A DNA stretch of 64,000 bases, from positions 527,396-591,395 of the forward strand of contig NZ_JAFKOI010000002.1 in the NCBI RefSeq assembly GCF_017303315.1. The letters run 5' to 3'. Below the pieces are notes generated by a model. That model was not told where the DNA came from. It saw nothing but the letters and a program-made list of their open reading frames with translations, and ran no database searches. This DNA comes from Bacillus sp. NTK071. Lineage in GTDB: Bacteria; Bacillota; Bacilli; Bacillales; Guptibacillaceae. Made by a program: the position numbers and the translations under genes. This document shows positions 63,895 through 64,000 of the stretch, one piece after another (position 1 is the first letter of the stretch; each line of letters opens with the position of its first letter).

Positions 63895-64000
63895 TTAATT
63901 GAATGTAATTTCTTTAACTGTATCAGCGTCTAGCTTTTTAATGACTTCAACAATTAATTTAACAGCATTTTCGAAGTCATCGCGATGTAGAATCGCTGCG
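63895..64000 (-). CDS. C-terminal end of a probable M42-family aminopeptidase, cut by window edge
   Basis: The last 34 or so codons of a minus-strand gene, reading [20 protein letters not shown] then [14 protein letters not shown] and stop. [13 protein letters not shown] resembles the C-terminus of M42 glutamyl aminopeptidase/glucanase proteins such as YsdC. With so little sequence the family is a suggestion. It is convergent with sspI and shares its terminator. Confidence 0.6.
   Translation of the reverse strand, partial: AAILHRDDFENAVKLIVEVIKKLDADTVKEITFN

Noticed and set aside
1-64000. CRISPR arrays, prophage, rRNA operons, toxin-antitoxin or restriction systems
   Set aside because: No regularly spaced direct repeats, phage genes, rRNA sequences or defence-gene signatures were seen anywhere in the window.

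Overview
The window is chromosomal DNA of a low-to-moderate GC, endospore-forming Bacillaceae. Spore genes (gerE, gerM, sspI), Bacillus-type leader RNAs (lysine riboswitch, Phe T-box, purine riboswitch, GlcT-type RAT site) and gene order all point there. Almost every gene lies on the minus strand. The backbone follows the order I know from Bacillus subtilis: hemC-hemX-hemA, ysxD, ysxC-lonA-lonB-clpX-tig-ysoA, tRNA-Arg, ysnB-rdgB-rph-gerM-racE-ysmB, gerE-sdhBAC-yslB-lysC-uvrC, trxA-etfA-etfB-fadB-fadR-lcfA, yshE-mutS2-polX-cvpA-zapA-rnhC, pheT-pheS-ysgA-sspI. Organism rank is inferred from synteny and protein similarity by eye; no search was run.

Four blocks interrupt that backbone. (1) A polar amino-acid ABC transporter (3646-5950) lies between ysxD and ysxC. 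(2) glcT-ptsGHI, the glucose phosphotransferase system (20601-25668), lies between ysmB and gerE. (3) A 9 kb block (34156-42897) between uvrC and trxA combines two Fur-box promoters, an FTR1-type iron permease, two helical exported proteins and a set of glycolipid or sugar-transfer genes. (4) A nucleoside hydrolase and a guanine-riboswitch-controlled nucleoside transporter (56216-58814) lie between rnhC and pheT.

The genes fall into coherent groups: tetrapyrrole synthesis; protein quality control (LonA, LonB, ClpX, trigger factor); RNA and nucleotide maintenance; sugar uptake with its antiterminator; succinate dehydrogenase; aspartokinase under lysine control; beta-oxidation with its TetR repressor and electron-transfer flavoprotein; DNA repair (UvrC, MutS2, PolX, RNase HIII); and phenylalanyl-tRNA synthetase under T-box control.

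The most unusual structure is a dispersed family of 70-160 bp elements with about 24 bp terminal inverted repeats (GGCTCTTTTCGTAAACATTG-like). Several copies carry 8 bp flanking direct repeats, and one is inserted inside another. They sit at junctions of two of the extra blocks. I read them as non-autonomous transposable elements (MITEs), probably mobilised by an ISL3-like transposase. Other points of interest are the iron-responsive surface-glycan block, a 27-residue membrane peptide gene next to yshE, and an internal translation start in lysC.
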